The translations under genes and the position numbers were made by a program. Shown here one piece after another: positions 31,586 to 40,424 of a stretch of DNA of 64,000 bases. Origin of the DNA: Bacillota bacterium (GTDB lineage: Bacteria; Bacillota; Clostridia; Peptostreptococcales; Anaerovoracaceae). The stretch covers positions 1 to 64,000 of the forward strand of contig JAFRHG010000028.1 of the NCBI GenBank assembly GCA_017433375.1, given 5' to 3'. Under the pieces are notes generated by a model, which was given only the letters and a program-made list of their open reading frames with translations, had not been told where the DNA came from and searched no databases. Numbering within the stretch: the stretch's first letter is position 1; each line of letters opens with the position of its first letter.

Positions 31586-32997
31586 GGCAGCCCGGCCGCC
31601 TGCAGCGCCGGGAAACGGATCCGGAAGGTGCTGCCCTCGCCCACGGCGCTGTCCAGTTCCATCCGGGCCCCGTGAAGCTCCGCGATGGCGCGGACGATGA
31701 AGAGGCCGTAGCCGCTTCCTCCCTTCGGCGTCGTCGTCGGATTGGCCTGATAGAGCCATTCAAAAATTCTCTCCCGGTCCTCCGGCGCCACTCCGATGCC
31801 GTCATCGGAAACCGAGAGAACAGCTTCTCCGCTCTCCTCGGCTACGCTTACCCGGATGACGCCGTCCTCCACGCCGTACTTGTAGGCGTTGACGATCAGG
31901 TTCTCCAGAAGGACCCGCAGCAGGGACGCATTGCCCCTGATCCGGACATCCTCTTCCGTTTCGGCCTGAAGGCGGATATTCTTCTCCCTCACCGCGTGGA
32001 ACTCCCTGCAGGTATCGGTCACCACCCGGCTGAGGTTCACTTCCTCCATTTCATAGACCTCCGCCAGGTTCTCCAGACGGATAAACTGAAGCAGGCTGTC
32101 CAGCCCCTTGTTGACCCGGCGGCCCTGCTTCTGGATGATTTCGAAAGCCTCCCGGGCTTCCTCCGGGGGATCTTCCTCCAGAGCCAGCTCGCTCTGGGCC
32201 AGGATTACCGTGATAGGCGTGCGGAGTTCATGGGACACGAGAGAAGTGAACTGCTTCCCGCTCCGATAGGAACCTTCCAGCCTCTCCAGCATGCCGTTGA
32301 TGGCCTGAACGAGGCTGCGGATCTCATTGTCTCCCGTATCGATGCTGACCCGCCGGCTCAGGTCGGTTTCCCGGCTGATATGGCCCACTTCCTCTGCAAT
32401 GTCCTCTACCGGGGAAAGCAGCCGGCGGGCAATACGGAACACGGCGAGGGAAGCGAGCAGGACCAGCACCGGCAGGAACAGATAAAGCAGCCGGTAAACG
32501 CGCAGGAAGAGCTCCCGGTCGTATTCCCGGTCGATCACGCCACGAATCCATACTTCCCCCTGCCCATCGATCTTCACCGCCCGGTCCAGAAGGTAATAAT
32601 GCTTCTTCCCTGCCTGAACCGTCCGCAGCTTTCCATCCTGGAAGTCCGGCGTTCCGCCGCTCACTGAAGGCATCTTTTGCCCGAAGAGCATCTGCCCCTG
32701 GGCGTCATACAGGCCGCAGTCCACACCGTTGAACTGATCTAAAAATCCCGTTTTCACCACCAGCGTACCGCTGCCCCAGGGAATCACCGAAGCATGGGGG
32801 TCGATCCTCGACGGGTTCTCCGTGTAACGGACCTGTCCCCCGTTCTCCGTAACAACTTCCTTCAGGTCGGTGCGTGCCCCGTCACGGGCCACCGTTTCGC
32901 CCACGGAAAAAAGCAATGCCACGGTTATGCCGATGACCAGGGCCAGGACCAGCGCGAACCACAGGGTTATTTTCGTCCGGATTTTCGCGTTTCTCAT
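31582..32997 (-). CDS. Sensor histidine kinase
   Basis: 471 aa. Two membrane helices (about 10-33 and 167-187) bracket an extracytoplasmic sensor of ~130 residues; a HAMP linker (190-240), the DHp helix with phosphoacceptor His256 (SHELRTP) and an HATPase domain with NAYKYG, DDGIGV and GSGYGLFIV follow. It would phosphorylate the response regulator encoded 14 bp upstream. The signal is unknown. Confidence 0.92.
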   Translation of the reverse strand: MRNAKIRTKITLWFALVLALVIGITVALLFSVGETVARDGARTDLKEVVTENGGQVRYTENPSRIDPHASVIPWGSGTLVVKTGFLDQFNGVDCGLYDAQGQMLFGQKMPSVSGGTPDFQDGKLRTVQAGKKHYYLLDRAVKIDGQGEVWIRGVIDREYDRELFLRVYRLLYLFLPVLVLLASLAVFRIARRLLSPVEDIAEEVGHISRETDLSRRVSIDTGDNEIRSLVQAINGMLERLEGSYRSGKQFTSLVSHELRTPITVILAQSELALEEDPPEEAREAFEIIQKQGRRVNKGLDSLLQFIRLENLAEVYEMEEVNLSRVVTDTCREFHAVREKNIRLQAETEEDVRIRGNASLLRVLLENLIVNAYKYGVEDGVIRVSVAEESGEAVLSVSDDGIGVAPEDRERIFEWLYQANPTTTPKGGSGYGLFIVRAIAELHGARMELDSAVGEGSTFRIRFPALQAAGLP

Positions 32998-33010
32998 AGG
33001 CTCTGCCGAC

Positions 33011-33685
33011 TCAGTCGTCCTCCCGCAGCACGTAGCCTCTTCCCCATACGGTATGGATCAGCTTTTTCTCTTCACCTTCATCGATCTTCCTGCGCAGATA
33101 ACGGATGTACACGTCCACCACGTTGGTTCCCCCCTCGTAGTCGTAGTTCCAGACGTGGTTTTCGATCTGATCCCTGGTCAGCACCACGCCCTTGTTAAGC
33201 ATCATATACTGCAGCAGGGCATATTCCCGCGTTGACAGATCGATGTTCCTCTCCCCCCGGTTCACTCGCTGGGAGGCGGTATCCAGTTTCAGATCCCCCA
33301 CTTCAAGGACATTTGACTCGGTCTGCCAGGTCTTGCGCATCAGCACCCGCAGACGGGCCATCAGTTCCTTGAAGGAAAAGGGCTTGATAATGTAGTCCGC
33401 CGCCCCGGCGTCCAGTCCTCTGACCCGGTCCTCCACCGAGTCCCGTGCTGTCAGGGAGATCACCGGCGTTGGGATGTCCCTTTTCCGGATCTCCTCCAGC
33501 ACGGCCAGTCCGCTCATGCCCGGCATCATGATGTCGAGGATCGCGGCGTCGTAATGTCCGGATGCCAGGTATTCCACGGCGTCCCGCCCGTCGATACAGG
33601 CGTCCACGCTGTAACCCTCCCGGGTCAGTTTCTTTTGCATCAGTTCATTCAGATCCTGTTCATCCTCAGCGATCAGTATCCGCAT
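33011..33685 (-). CDS. OmpR-family response regulator
   Basis: 224 aa. Receiver domain 1-115 with acidic pocket EDE (7-9), phosphoacceptor Asp51 (LDIMMPG) and the IIKPFSF lysine; winged-helix domain 128-222 ending in the DVYIRYLRRKID and VWGRGYVLRE blocks. Expected to act as a transcription factor phosphorylated by the adjacent kinase. ATG 33685 follows GGGAG. Confidence 0.95.
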   Translation of the reverse strand: MRILIAEDEQDLNELMQKKLTREGYSVDACIDGRDAVEYLASGHYDAAILDIMMPGMSGLAVLEEIRKRDIPTPVISLTARDSVEDRVRGLDAGAADYIIKPFSFKELMARLRVLMRKTWQTESNVLEVGDLKLDTASQRVNRGERNIDLSTREYALLQYMMLNKGVVLTRDQIENHVWNYDYEGGTNVVDVYIRYLRRKIDEGEEKKLIHTVWGRGYVLREDD

Positions 33686-33769
33686 GGCCGACTCCCTTCT
33701 CCCCTTCGTTTTTTCTCCAACTTTTTTCGTCCGTTCTAATCTCAGTTTAATGTTTACCGCCTATACTTC

Positions 33770-33795
33770 CAACTGTCAATAGCAATCGACAGTTG
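33770..33795. promoter_or_regulatory. Inverted repeat upstream of the two-component operon
   Basis: CAACTGTC (33770-33777) and GACAGTTG (33788-33795) form a perfect 8-bp dyad with a 10-bp spacer. A minus-strand TTGACA overlaps its left arm; a matching -10 is weak (TAAACA). Position suits an operator of the regulator gene. Confidence 0.45.
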
Positions 33796-33830
33796 ACGTA
33801 TCCCCTTCACGTCACTGACGATAAAGGAAA

Positions 33831-33852
33831 CCCTGGGAGTTCGCTCCCGGGG
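33831..33852 (-). terminator. Terminator of the murC-dapB operon
   Basis: Minus-strand stem CCCCGGGAG (33844-33852) with CTCCCAGGG (33831-33839), one mismatch, loop of four, then TTTCCTTTATC. It starts four bases past the dapB stop. Confidence 0.7.
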
Positions 33853-33856
33853 TATT

Positions 33857-34627
33857 TCATATTCCGATGACGTCGTCCATGGTATATACGCCGGCTCCGT
33901 CTCCGCCGGCCATCTTCTCACCCATATACAGAACGGCATCGCAGGCGCCCAGGGCGTAGCAGCGCCAGTCGTAGGCCTCGTGGGCGATCTCCATCTTCTC
34001 CCCCATGCACCCGAAGATGACCCGGTGCTCGCTGGGGGTGTTTCCTGCCCGGACAGAATGGCAGGGAATGTCGGCCAGGTCCTTGTCCGGTGCCTTCTCC
34101 GCCATCTCCTCCGCCAGCTCGATGGCCGTGCCGCTGGGGGCATCCAGCTTGGTCTCGCTGTGCATTTCGATCACTTCGATCTTGCATTTATCGCCCAGCT
34201 TCTCCGCCGCGACACCCAGGATCTTCCGCATGACGTTGACCACATAGGAAGTGTTGGCCGCCTTCATGACCGGGATCTTCTCTCCGGCGGCGAGGATCTT
34301 CGCCGTCTGTTCCCCGGAGAACCCGGTGGTGCCCACGATCAGCCCCTTGCCGTGGGCCAGGCAGGCCTCCAGGATCCTCATGCTCAGTTCCACCCGGGAA
34401 AAGTCCACCACTATGTCGCAGCCTTCGATGACCTCTTCGATATCACCGCTGACGGGAACGCCGATCTCCCGCCCCAGGCCGCAGACCAGACCGGCGTCCC
34501 GGCCGATATAGTCCCTTCCCGGCGCGCCTACGCAGCCCGTCACCTGGATCCTGGGATTTTTCGCAGCCTCCTGCAGAATCAGACTGTCCATCGCCCCCCG
34601 GGGAGCCGTCACTACGATCTTTACCAC
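33857..34627 (-). CDS. dapB: 4-hydroxy-tetrahydrodipicolinate reductase
   Basis: 256 aa; lysine/diaminopimelate pathway enzyme reducing HTPA with NAD(P)H. VDFS near residue 75, GTTGFS near 100 and MHSETKLDAPSGTA near 155-168 are family motifs. Two departures: the N-terminal nucleotide loop reads TAPRGAMDS instead of the usual GxxGxMG, and the second histidine of the usual HH pair is Ser. The catalytic Lys and DAPSGTA are intact. The start codon is GTG, one base after the mfd stop. Supplies diaminopimelate for the peptidoglycan route that starts this operon with murC. Confidence 0.85.
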   Translation of the reverse strand: MVKIVVTAPRGAMDSLILQEAAKNPRIQVTGCVGAPGRDYIGRDAGLVCGLGREIGVPVSGDIEEVIEGCDIVVDFSRVELSMRILEACLAHGKGLIVGTTGFSGEQTAKILAAGEKIPVMKAANTSYVVNVMRKILGVAAEKLGDKCKIEVIEMHSETKLDAPSGTAIELAEEMAEKAPDKDLADIPCHSVRAGNTPSEHRVIFGCMGEKMEIAHEAYDWRCYALGACDAVLYMGEKMAGGDGAGVYTMDDVIGI

Positions 34628-34628
34628 T

Positions 34629-37600
34629 TCAGTTCACCTGTTCCTCTCCCAGGGCCGTGCGGAAAAACAATTCCATTTCCTGCAGCACTGCCCTGTCACT
34701 CTTCGGGGAGCCGACCGTCAGCCGGATATACGGATCCCCTCCGCCGTAAAACTTTATCTTCTCGCCGTAGAATGCCGCCAGCCTGGGGATGACCCCGTCG
34801 GCAAACCGGGTGGTCTCCCACAGCTTCAACACAAGCCGGTATCCGTTCTGGGTGATCTCCCGCACGCCCAGCTGCCCGGCCATGGACCGGATCCGGGAAA
34901 TGCGGATCAGGCTCATGGTGTCCCGGGGGATGTCACCGAAGCGGTCCACCAGCTCGTCGATCACATCGGAGGCGTCCTCCGCCGTCCGGATCATGGCGAT
35001 CTTTTTGTACATCTGCAGCCGGAGGATCTCGTCTTCGATGTAATACCGGGGAATGAGTGCCGGCACGGGAACGCTGAAGACCGTCTCCTCCGCCTGGGGC
35101 ATGAGGGTATCGCCCGAGAGCCGGGCCACCGCCTCCTCCAGGAGCTTGCAGTAGAGTTCATAGCCCACGTTCAGCATGTGGCCGGACTGCTCGGTGCCCA
35201 GAAGATTCCCGGCGCCCCGCAGTTCCAGATCCTTCATGGCGATGCGGAAGCCTGAGCCGAACTCGGTGAACTCTCGGATGGCGCGCAGCCGCTTCTCGGC
35301 GACCTCCGACAGGCTTTTGTCCCTCCGGTACATCAGGTAGGCGTAGGCCAGCCGCCCCGAACGGCCGACCCTTCCCCGCAGCTGATACAGCTGGGCCAGG
35401 CCGAACCGGTCGGCATCCAGGATGATCATGGTGTTCACGTTGGGGATGTCCATGCCGGATTCGACGATGGTGGTGGACACGAGGACGTCAAAGGCGCCCT
35501 CGGCAAAGTCCATGATCACATCCTCCAGTTCCTGCTCCTTCATCTTTCCGTGGCCGATGCCCACCGATGCCTCGGGGACCAGCCGGCTGATGTCGCTGGC
35601 CGCCCGGGAAATGGAATCCACCCGGTTGTAGAGGACGTAGACCTGCCCTCCCCTGGCCAGTTCCTTCTCGATGGCTTCCCGGATGACGAAGTCGTCCTGT
35701 TCCATGACGTAGGTCTGCACCGGCTGCCGGTCCTCCGGCGGCTCCTCGATGGTGCTCATATCCCGGATACCCGACAGGGACATGTGCAGGGTCCGGGGAA
35801 TGGGCGTCGCCGACAGGGTCAGTACGTCCACGTTTTCCTTCAGCTGTTTGATCTTCTCCTTGTGGCGGACGCCGAAGCGCTGCTCCTCATCCACCACCAG
35901 CAGGCCCAGGTCCCGGAAGGAAACGTCGGAGGAAAGCAGCCGGTGGGTGCCGATCACCAGGTCGATCTTTCCCTCCGCCAGGTTCTTCACGATCTCCTTC
36001 TGCTGGGCGGCCGTGCGGAAACGGGACAGCATCTCCACCCGGAAGGGGAACTTCTCGAACCGGTCCTTCAGGGTGTAGTAGTGCTGGTTGGCCAGCAGTG
36101 TGGTGGGCACCAGGACCGCCGCCTGCTTTCCCTCGCAGACGCACTTGAAGAGGGCCCGGGCCGCCACTTCCGTCTTGCCGTATCCCACGTCGCCGCAGAG
36201 CAGCCGGTCCATGGGGATATCCCGCTCCATGTCCCGCTTGATCTCCTCGGAGCACTTCAGCTGATCCTCGGTTTCCGTGTAGGGGAATCCCTCTTCGAAC
36301 TCCCTCTGCCAGATGGTATCCTCCTGGAAGGCATGCCCCCTCCTCTGCATCCGCGCCGCCGAGACCCGGAGCAGATCCTGGGCCATATCCTCCACGGCGG
36401 CCTGGGCGCGGGCACGGGTCTTCTTCCACTCGCCCCCGGTCAGCTTGTTCAGCCGGGGCGTGCTGCCCCCTCCGCCGATGTATTTCTGCAGGATCCCCAG
36501 CTGATCTACGGGGATGTACAGCATATCCGATCCGGCATATTTCACCTTCAGGTAATCCTGCTTGACCCCCAGCACGACCATCTGCTCCACACCGACGAAC
36601 TTCCCGATGCCGTGGCTTTCGTGGACCACGTAGTCGCCGGTCTGCACGTCGGCAAAGCTTTTGATCCGCTCTCCCGCCGTCTTGCTTCGCCTGGGCCGCC
36701 TGGTCCTGCGGCTTCCGCCGAAGACGTCGCCCTCCCAGATCCAGCAGCGTTTCTCGTCGGGAAACTCCATGCCGGCGGTCAGGGTTCCCGTCACAAGCCG
36801 AATGCTTCCGGGTGCCGGCATCATGCCGCCCTTCCCGTCGGGGACCTTCCGCCTGTGAAGGCCTTCATGGTCCAGGTATTCCTGCATATTCTGCAGCCGC
36901 TCCTGGGTGCTGCAGACGATGGTCACGGCAAATCCCCTGGCCAGATAACCGTCCAGGTCCGCCTTCAGCGTGTCCAGCCGGCCGTTGTAAGCCGGCATCT
37001 GCCGGCAGTTCACCTGCCGCAGTTCCGACAGGAAGGGCGCGTTGCGGATGGTGCTCACAAAGGGCGTGAAGATGTATCCCTGCTTGTCATAGAGCCGGAA
37101 ATAGTCCGGGCTGCCGGATACGGCGGCGAAGTCCTCGCCGATGCCCCGGCCCTCGGAAAGGATCGTCTCCACATCCTCCGCCAGTTCTTTTTCCGCCGCT
37201 TCCAGGGTCTCCAGGATCCTGCCCGGATCGTCGATCATGATCAGGGGATCCTGCAGATAGTCCCAGAGGTATTCCGTCTCCTCGTAGAAATATCCCGGGA
37301 AGTTCTCCAGATACTGGAGGTTGATTCCCTGGTCCAGGTACTCCAGAAGCTGATCCCTCCGGCGGGCCAGCTGATATGTCTGCTCCGTACGGATGGAGGA
37401 TGCGCTGATGGCCTGTCCGCTCCCGCCTTCCTTCTTTGCCTTTTCCGCCGCCGCTTTCTCCAGCTTCCGGATCCGGCGGTCATAGGCCCTGCGGATCTTA
37501 TTGCCTGCCCTGGCGAAACCTTCCTCCTCGCGCAGGAGCAGGCGGCAGGCGAAGACCTCCGCCCGGTCGATGGCGTCGATGGACCGCTGGGTCTGGGGAT

Positions 37601-38159
37601 CAAAGGTCCGGATGGAATCCACTTCCGTATCGAAGAGCTCGATCCGGACCGGGTATTCGCTGTCCGCAGGGAACACGTCGATGATCCCGCCCCGGATGGT
37701 GAACTCGCCCCGGCTCTCGATCACGCTGACCCTCTCGTACCCCAGGCGGGACAGCTGCTCCGGAAGGCGCCCCGTATCCACGTCCTGTCCACAGGCAAAG
37801 GTCAGGGTATTCTCCCTGAAGATCTCCGCCGGGGGAAGCTTGCGGATGGCGCTGCGGACGGGGGCGATGATCACGCAGTCCTGCCCGCTGAGCCCCGCCT
37901 TGAGGACTTTCATCCTCTCCAGCACTTCTTCGCTGCTCCGCGCTTCAAAGGCAACCCTTACATCCTCTTCCTCCGGCATGACAAAGATGGGGGTTTCCCC
38001 ATGAAAAAAAGCAAGGTCAGTTGCCAGCCGTCTCGCTCTGATGACCGTCGGTACCACGATCAGGCTCTGACCTTGTCCTTTGCTGATGATATCCGCTGCC
38101 AGAGCGGCGACTCTTCCCTCGGACGCCCCGGCGATGTTGACCATGCCCTTATTCTTCAC
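34629..38159 (-). CDS. mfd: Transcription-repair coupling factor
   Basis: 1176 aa. UvrB-like N-terminal region (about 1-400), RNA-polymerase-interacting domain around 480-550 (GDYVVHESHGIGKFVG), translocase motifs LLCGDVGYGKTEVAARA, DEEQRFGVRHKE and SATPIPRTL, and a C-terminal TRCF domain. It removes stalled RNA polymerase and recruits UvrA. The first codon is GTG and overlaps pth by 11 bp. Confidence 0.97.
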   Translation of the reverse strand: MKNKGMVNIAGASEGRVAALAADIISKGQGQSLIVVPTVIRARRLATDLAFFHGETPIFVMPEEEDVRVAFEARSSEEVLERMKVLKAGLSGQDCVIIAPVRSAIRKLPPAEIFRENTLTFACGQDVDTGRLPEQLSRLGYERVSVIESRGEFTIRGGIIDVFPADSEYPVRIELFDTEVDSIRTFDPQTQRSIDAIDRAEVFACRLLLREEEGFARAGNKIRRAYDRRIRKLEKAAAEKAKKEGGSGQAISASSIRTEQTYQLARRRDQLLEYLDQGINLQYLENFPGYFYEETEYLWDYLQDPLIMIDDPGRILETLEAAEKELAEDVETILSEGRGIGEDFAAVSGSPDYFRLYDKQGYIFTPFVSTIRNAPFLSELRQVNCRQMPAYNGRLDTLKADLDGYLARGFAVTIVCSTQERLQNMQEYLDHEGLHRRKVPDGKGGMMPAPGSIRLVTGTLTAGMEFPDEKRCWIWEGDVFGGSRRTRRPRRSKTAGERIKSFADVQTGDYVVHESHGIGKFVGVEQMVVLGVKQDYLKVKYAGSDMLYIPVDQLGILQKYIGGGGSTPRLNKLTGGEWKKTRARAQAAVEDMAQDLLRVSAARMQRRGHAFQEDTIWQREFEEGFPYTETEDQLKCSEEIKRDMERDIPMDRLLCGDVGYGKTEVAARALFKCVCEGKQAAVLVPTTLLANQHYYTLKDRFEKFPFRVEMLSRFRTAAQQKEIVKNLAEGKIDLVIGTHRLLSSDVSFRDLGLLVVDEEQRFGVRHKEKIKQLKENVDVLTLSATPIPRTLHMSLSGIRDMSTIEEPPEDRQPVQTYVMEQDDFVIREAIEKELARGGQVYVLYNRVDSISRAASDISRLVPEASVGIGHGKMKEQELEDVIMDFAEGAFDVLVSTTIVESGMDIPNVNTMIILDADRFGLAQLYQLRGRVGRSGRLAYAYLMYRRDKSLSEVAEKRLRAIREFTEFGSGFRIAMKDLELRGAGNLLGTEQSGHMLNVGYELYCKLLEEAVARLSGDTLMPQAEETVFSVPVPALIPRYYIEDEILRLQMYKKIAMIRTAEDASDVIDELVDRFGDIPRDTMSLIRISRIRSMAGQLGVREITQNGYRLVLKLWETTRFADGVIPRLAAFYGEKIKFYGGGDPYIRLTVGSPKSDRAVLQEMELFFRTALGEEQVN

Positions 38160-38742
38160 GACCGCCCTCTTCCTCCTGCGCCGGCTTGCGGTTGTAGCGG
38201 TTCATGGCGATGTCGATGCCGAAGCGGACGATGGCTTCCGCCGCCTCCGCCGCGGTCTTCGCCGCCTCCATGAGGCGGTCCTCATCCTCGCTGCCGATCC
38301 GGTTCAGAACAAAATCCTTCCAGTCTTCCGGACGGCTTTTGCCGATGCCGACCCGGATCCGGGGAAAGCCCTCACTGCCCACGTGGAGGATGACCGACTT
38401 CATACCGTTGTGGGTGCCGGCCCCGCCCTTTTTCCGGATGCGGATGGCCCCCGCCGGCAGGTCCATATCATCGCAGATAACGATCAGGTTTTCCGGCGGC
38501 AGCTGATAGTAGCGCAGGATCTCTCCCAGGGCCTGCCCGCTGTCGTTCATGTAGGTCTGCGGTTTCACCAGCATGACCCTCTCCCCGCCGATCTTTCCGT
38601 CGCCGATCAGCGCGTGATGCTTCTGCCGGCTGACCGGGATCCTCTCCCTGTCGGCAAGGACATCCAGGGCGAGAAAGCCCATATTATGCCTTGTCTTCTC
38701 GTATTGCTTTCCCGGGTTTCCCAACCCGGCGATAACGAACAT
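38149..38742 (-). CDS. pth: Peptidyl-tRNA hydrolase
   Basis: 197 aa. GLGNPGKQYEKTRHNMGF at the N-terminus carries the catalytic histidine; LVKPQTYMNDSG, DDMDLP, GAGTHNGMKS and PRIRVGIGK are family blocks. It recycles peptidyl-tRNA. The final ~12 residues are acidic and unconserved, and the coding end overlaps mfd. Typical prs-pth-mfd order of Firmicutes. Confidence 0.97.
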   Translation of the reverse strand: MFVIAGLGNPGKQYEKTRHNMGFLALDVLADRERIPVSRQKHHALIGDGKIGGERVMLVKPQTYMNDSGQALGEILRYYQLPPENLIVICDDMDLPAGAIRIRKKGGAGTHNGMKSVILHVGSEGFPRIRVGIGKSRPEDWKDFVLNRIGSEDEDRLMEAAKTAAEAAEAIVRFGIDIAMNRYNRKPAQEEEGGREE

Positions 38743-38761
38743 TCCTCTCTATTCCTCCGGC

Positions 38762-39712
38762 TTAGTCAAAGAGCTTGCTGATGGACCCGTTGGTGTGGAT
38801 CCGGTTGATCGCCTCGGCGAAAAGGGGACCCACGGAAAGGACCTTCATCATGGGCAGGCGCTTATCCTCGGGAATGGGCATGGTGTTCAGCAGCACCAGC
38901 TCCTCGATGGCCGACTGGTCCAGCCGCTCGATGGCCGGGCCGGAGAGCACCGCGTGGGTCGCGCAGGCCCGCACGCTGGACGCGCCCAGATCCTTCAGGG
39001 CGTTGGCCGCGTTGGTGATGGTTCCGGCGGTGTCGATCATGTCGTCCACCAGGATGCAGTCCTTGCCTTCGATGTCGCCGATGATGTTCATGATCTCACT
39101 CTTGTTGGGCTCCGGCCGCCGCTTGTCCACGATAGCGATGGGACAGCCAAGAGGCTCCGCCATGTTTCTGGCCCGGGGCACGCTGCCGTGGTCCGGGGAA
39201 ACAACTACCAGGTTGTCCGTCGGCTCCTTACTGAAGTAACGGATAAGCAGAGGCATTCCCACCAGGTGATCCACGGGAATGGTGAAGTAACCCTGGATCT
39301 GCGCCGCATGGAGGTCCATGGTCACCACACGGTCCGCGCCGGCCGCCACCAGCATATCCGCCACCAGCTTCGCCGTGATCGGGTCTCTGGCCTTTGCCTT
39401 TCTGTCCTGTCTGGCATAGCCGTAATAGGGCATGACCGCGCTGATCCGTCCGGCGGATGCCCGCTTCATGGCATCGATCATGATCAGCAGCTCCATGAGG
39501 TTGTCGTTGACCGGATCACAGGTGGACTGGATGATGAAGCAGTCGCAGCCCCGGACGGTCTCGCCCAGGCTGACCGAGATCTCGCCGTCGCTGAACTTGG
39601 ACACCTTCGCTTCTCCCAGAGGCTTTCCGATGATGGAAGAAATCTCATCTGCCAGCTCAGGGTGAGAATTTGCCGTAAAGATCTTGTAGTTTGTGAACAC
39701 ACCGTTTTTCAT
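38762..39712 (-). CDS. prs: Ribose-phosphate pyrophosphokinase
   Basis: 316 aa; makes PRPP from ribose 5-phosphate and ATP. FSDGEISV, YYGYARQDRK, MDLHAAQIQGYF, SPDHGSVPRA and the PRPP loop VDDMIDTAGTI are all present. Follows the GlmU-like gene by 13 bp, the usual glmU-prs neighbourhood in Firmicutes. Confidence 0.97.
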   Translation of the reverse strand: MKNGVFTNYKIFTANSHPELADEISSIIGKPLGEAKVSKFSDGEISVSLGETVRGCDCFIIQSTCDPVNDNLMELLIMIDAMKRASAGRISAVMPYYGYARQDRKAKARDPITAKLVADMLVAAGADRVVTMDLHAAQIQGYFTIPVDHLVGMPLLIRYFSKEPTDNLVVVSPDHGSVPRARNMAEPLGCPIAIVDKRRPEPNKSEIMNIIGDIEGKDCILVDDMIDTAGTITNAANALKDLGASSVRACATHAVLSGPAIERLDQSAIEELVLLNTMPIPEDKRLPMMKVLSVGPLFAEAINRIHTNGSISKLFD

Positions 39713-39725
39713 TGGTCTCTCCTTC

Positions 39726-40424
39726 TCATTTTTTCTTCTTCAGAATGCCTCGTTTTTCCACCCAGTCACGAAGGGTTCTGCCCCGGGAACGGGCCACATA
39801 GAGGGCGCCGTCCGGTACATCTTCGGTAATGGTACTTCCAGCCGCCACATAGGCCTTCTCGCCGATGTGCACGGGGGAAATCAGATTGGAATTGCAGCCG
39901 ATGAACGCGCCGTCGTCGACGACGGACCGGTATTTGCTGGTGCCGTCGTAATTGACGAAGACCACGCCGCAGCCCAGATTGACATCCTGACCCACATCGG
40001 AATCTCCGATATAGGTCAGATGGGAGGCCTTGCTTCCGTCTCCCAGGGCCGAATTCTTGACCTCGACGAAATCACCGACCTTGCAGCCGTCGCCGATGGT
40101 GCTGTTGGGCCGCAGATAGGCGAAGGGCCCGACGGTGGTATCGCTGCCCACCCGGCTCTGCAGGATGACCGAACTCTGGACCTGCGTGCCGTCTCCGATC
40201 ACCGAATCCACGATGCGGGTGTTCTGCCCGATGACGCAGTCCTCCCCGATGACCACATCGCCCTCCAGGACGACGCAGGGATAGATGACCGTTCCCCTGC
40301 CGATCTTCACGCTTTCATCGATGTATGCCGCCTTCAGATCGATGAACACCACGCCCTCCTCCATGAGGGAGATGTTCCGCTTGATCCGTTTTTTCTCCAG
40401 AGCCTCGTACTCTTTCAGCTTCAT
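39726..40424 (-). CDS. GlmU-like acetyltransferase domain, pyrophosphorylase half absent
   Basis: 232 aa of left-handed beta helix. The sequence matches the C-terminal half of GlmU: EEGVVFIDLKAAYI, GTVIYPCVVLEG, GPFAYLRPNSTIG, GDFVEVKNSALGDGSKASHLTYIGD, VNYDG and AAGSTITEDVP. The catalytic-His region (the RPxxxxG and NYDG blocks) is retained. No uridyltransferase domain is encoded upstream; the ATG overlaps murC by 4 bp. So only glucosamine-1-phosphate acetylation would be provided here and the UTP step must come from another gene, or the protein has another acyl-acceptor. Located where full-length glmU normally stands, before prs. Confidence 0.8.
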   Translation of the reverse strand: MKLKEYEALEKKRIKRNISLMEEGVVFIDLKAAYIDESVKIGRGTVIYPCVVLEGDVVIGEDCVIGQNTRIVDSVIGDGTQVQSSVILQSRVGSDTTVGPFAYLRPNSTIGDGCKVGDFVEVKNSALGDGSKASHLTYIGDSDVGQDVNLGCGVVFVNYDGTSKYRSVVDDGAFIGCNSNLISPVHIGEKAYVAAGSTITEDVPDGALYVARSRGRTLRDWVEKRGILKKKK

